Both the position numbers and the translations under genes were made by a program. A model generated the notes under the pieces. It worked only from the letters and a program-made list of their open reading frames with translations. It ran no database searches and had not been told where the DNA came from. DNA of 31,904 nucleotides, taken from a virus. The stretch lies in the IMG/VR virus record IMGVR_UViG_3300024432_000043, positions 1 to 31,904 of that record; one strand, written 5' to 3'. Within the stretch, counting starts at the first letter, position 1; every line of letters begins with the position of its first letter. This document shows positions 30,819 to 31,904 of this stretch, piece by piece.

Positions 30819-31904
30819 TGTTGACCTCCCATGGTCGGTTGTTGTTGAGTTGATGAGGCAGGTTGTTGCGGAGACATTCCTTGAGGCAATCCTCCTGTAG
30901 GTGCGCCAGGCAGTTGCGGTTGCTGTTGTGCAGCTTCGGATGCTTGTTCGCCTAATGCATCTAATTCTTGAACTGATTTTACAAGTTTTGGGTCTACATC
31001 TAGGTTTTCTGCTAGATATTCAAACCATTCATTAGCATTCAAACCCATAACAGATAATTGTGGACCAAAGATAGACTGTGTAGTTTGCGCTAACTGAACA
31101 CTACGATTAACATTTTGCAAACCTTGTGTCTGAATAAGCGGGGATTTATATTTTAATGAAACCTCTTTTCCATCCACCACAATGTTGGGAATAATTCCTT
31201 TTTTCGTTAAAACAAATACTATTCGTTGTGTGAGTTTGTCTAACAACTCAAATTGCAACCTACTGACAAATGGTATTTTTTGCTCTAACTGTTCTTGGTT
31301 GCGTAACATAACTTCAGTAGCGGTTAAATTTGAATTAGGATCTAATGGACCGAGTGGTTGAGAGAAAAATATCTTGTTAATCATCTCCTGTAACCGTTCG
31401 ATCTGAACTTCTCCGAATTTCGGATCACCCCCCATCGGCACCGCTTCCATCGGTAACTGACCAATTGACGTGGGATTTATCGGAATAATCGACCATGGTT
31501 CCAGATTTATAGTGTGAGGGTTGAATATGCCGTCACTAGCACCCATAAAAATAGGATTTGATCTCAACCTAGCGGCTTTTAATTCATCGGCTACAACCTC
31601 GTTTAAGGTTGCCATAGTAGGTAATGCTTGATCTGCTGGTCCTCTCCCGTAAACTTCATCAGCACGCTTAAATGCTCTAAATACAATCCATGGACTAGAT
31701 CTTATGAGTTGATCTACAATCAAACTTTTCGCACGTTGTTCTATGACGATATATTCAAATTTCTTCTTATCCGGATTGAATATCGTACCCTCAATTAAAT
31801 CTACTTTTGCGTTGGGATCTTGTTCGAGTAATGTGGCCAAACCGTCACTTAACTTAGCTTGAGGCCAAGTGCGCTTAACATTTCTGAGGGGAAACTTTCT
31901 AAAG
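30815..31904 (-). CDS. Head-to-tail connector (portal) protein, cut by the right window edge
   Basis: The frame is open to the right edge, so only the C-terminal ~363 residues are visible and the true start is outside. VYGRGPADQALPTMATLNEV and NLEPWSIIPI match the podovirus connector family, as do LPMEAVPMGGDP and LTATEVMLRNQEQ. The last ~60 residues are Gln/Pro/Gly-rich. The portal is the ring through which DNA enters and leaves the head. A TTG at 31840 could look like a start but lies inside the frame. Confidence 0.9.
   Translation of the reverse strand, partial: FRKFPLRNVKRTWPQAKLSDGLATLLEQDPNAKVDLIEGTIFNPDKKKFEYIVIEQRAKSLIVDQLIRSSPWIVFRAFKRADEVYGRGPADQALPTMATLNEVVADELKAARLRSNPIFMGASDGIFNPHTINLEPWSIIPINPTSIGQLPMEAVPMGGDPKFGEVQIERLQEMINKIFFSQPLGPLDPNSNLTATEVMLRNQEQLEQKIPFVSRLQFELLDKLTQRIVFVLTKKGIIPNIVVDGKEVSLKYKSPLIQTQGLQNVNRSVQLAQTTQSIFGPQLSVMGLNANEWFEYLAENLDVDPKLVKSVQELDALGEQASEAAQQQPQLPGAPTGGLPQGMSPQQPASSTQQQPTMGGQQ

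Noticed and set aside
1-31904. CRISPR array, insertion sequence, integrase or diversity-generating retroelement
   Set aside because: I saw no regularly spaced repeats, transposase, recombinase or reverse transcriptase; the fibre repeats are protein-coding units.

Overview
The window is part of a tailed double-stranded DNA phage genome, and the virion genes point to a short-tailed podovirus. The minus strand carries a head-to-tail connector (portal), a probable scaffold, a major capsid protein, tail tubular proteins A and B, a set of internal (ejection) proteins, a tailspike with an S74-type self-cleaving end, a T7-like tail fibre and the large terminase. The DNA is AT-rich. A phage-borne CsrA, a YdaS/Cro-like regulator, YopX, and a leader region resembling the P4 CI / P1 C4 immunity RNAs all suggest a gammaproteobacterial host, but the host cannot be named from this sequence. 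I see no integrase, phage RNA polymerase, lysis gene or small terminase in the window.

Layout. (1) 1-2083, mostly minus strand: a zinc-ribbon gene cut by the left edge, a replication initiator, a structured leader with a 56-codon coupled ORF, a C4/CI-like RNA candidate, an iteron-like inverted repeat and DnaA box, and a small membrane protein resembling the tail of SPFH/prohibitin proteins. (2) 1821-2083: a divergent control region with a strong rightward promoter. (3) 2084-9798, plus strand: an early operon of small overlapping genes. It includes the regulator, csrA, YopX, a RecE-like nuclease, a RecT/Bet annealing protein, SSB and many small unknown proteins, and it ends in a tRNA-Tyr(GTA). 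(4) 9799-9861: a convergent terminator. (5) 9862-31904, minus strand: the late operon, read right to left as portal, Bbp19-like, scaffold, capsid (with its own promoter), repetitive head or virion protein, terminator, tail tubular A, tail tubular B, internal proteins, small spike-base-like protein, tailspike, tail fibre, TerL.

How it fits together. The early operon supplies transcriptional control, probable post-transcriptional control (CsrA) and a recombination module (RecE-like, RecT, SSB). The leftward replication gene appears to be gated by RNA structure and by translational coupling to a leader peptide. The late operon builds the particle. The most notable points are the RNA-controlled replication leader, csrA with a CsrA-like binding site over the first ribosome-binding site of its own transcript, a probable -1 frameshift (CCCAAAG) that would join two frames into an 850-residue internal virion protein, and near-identical 86-residue protein repeats whose DNA has diverged at synonymous positions.
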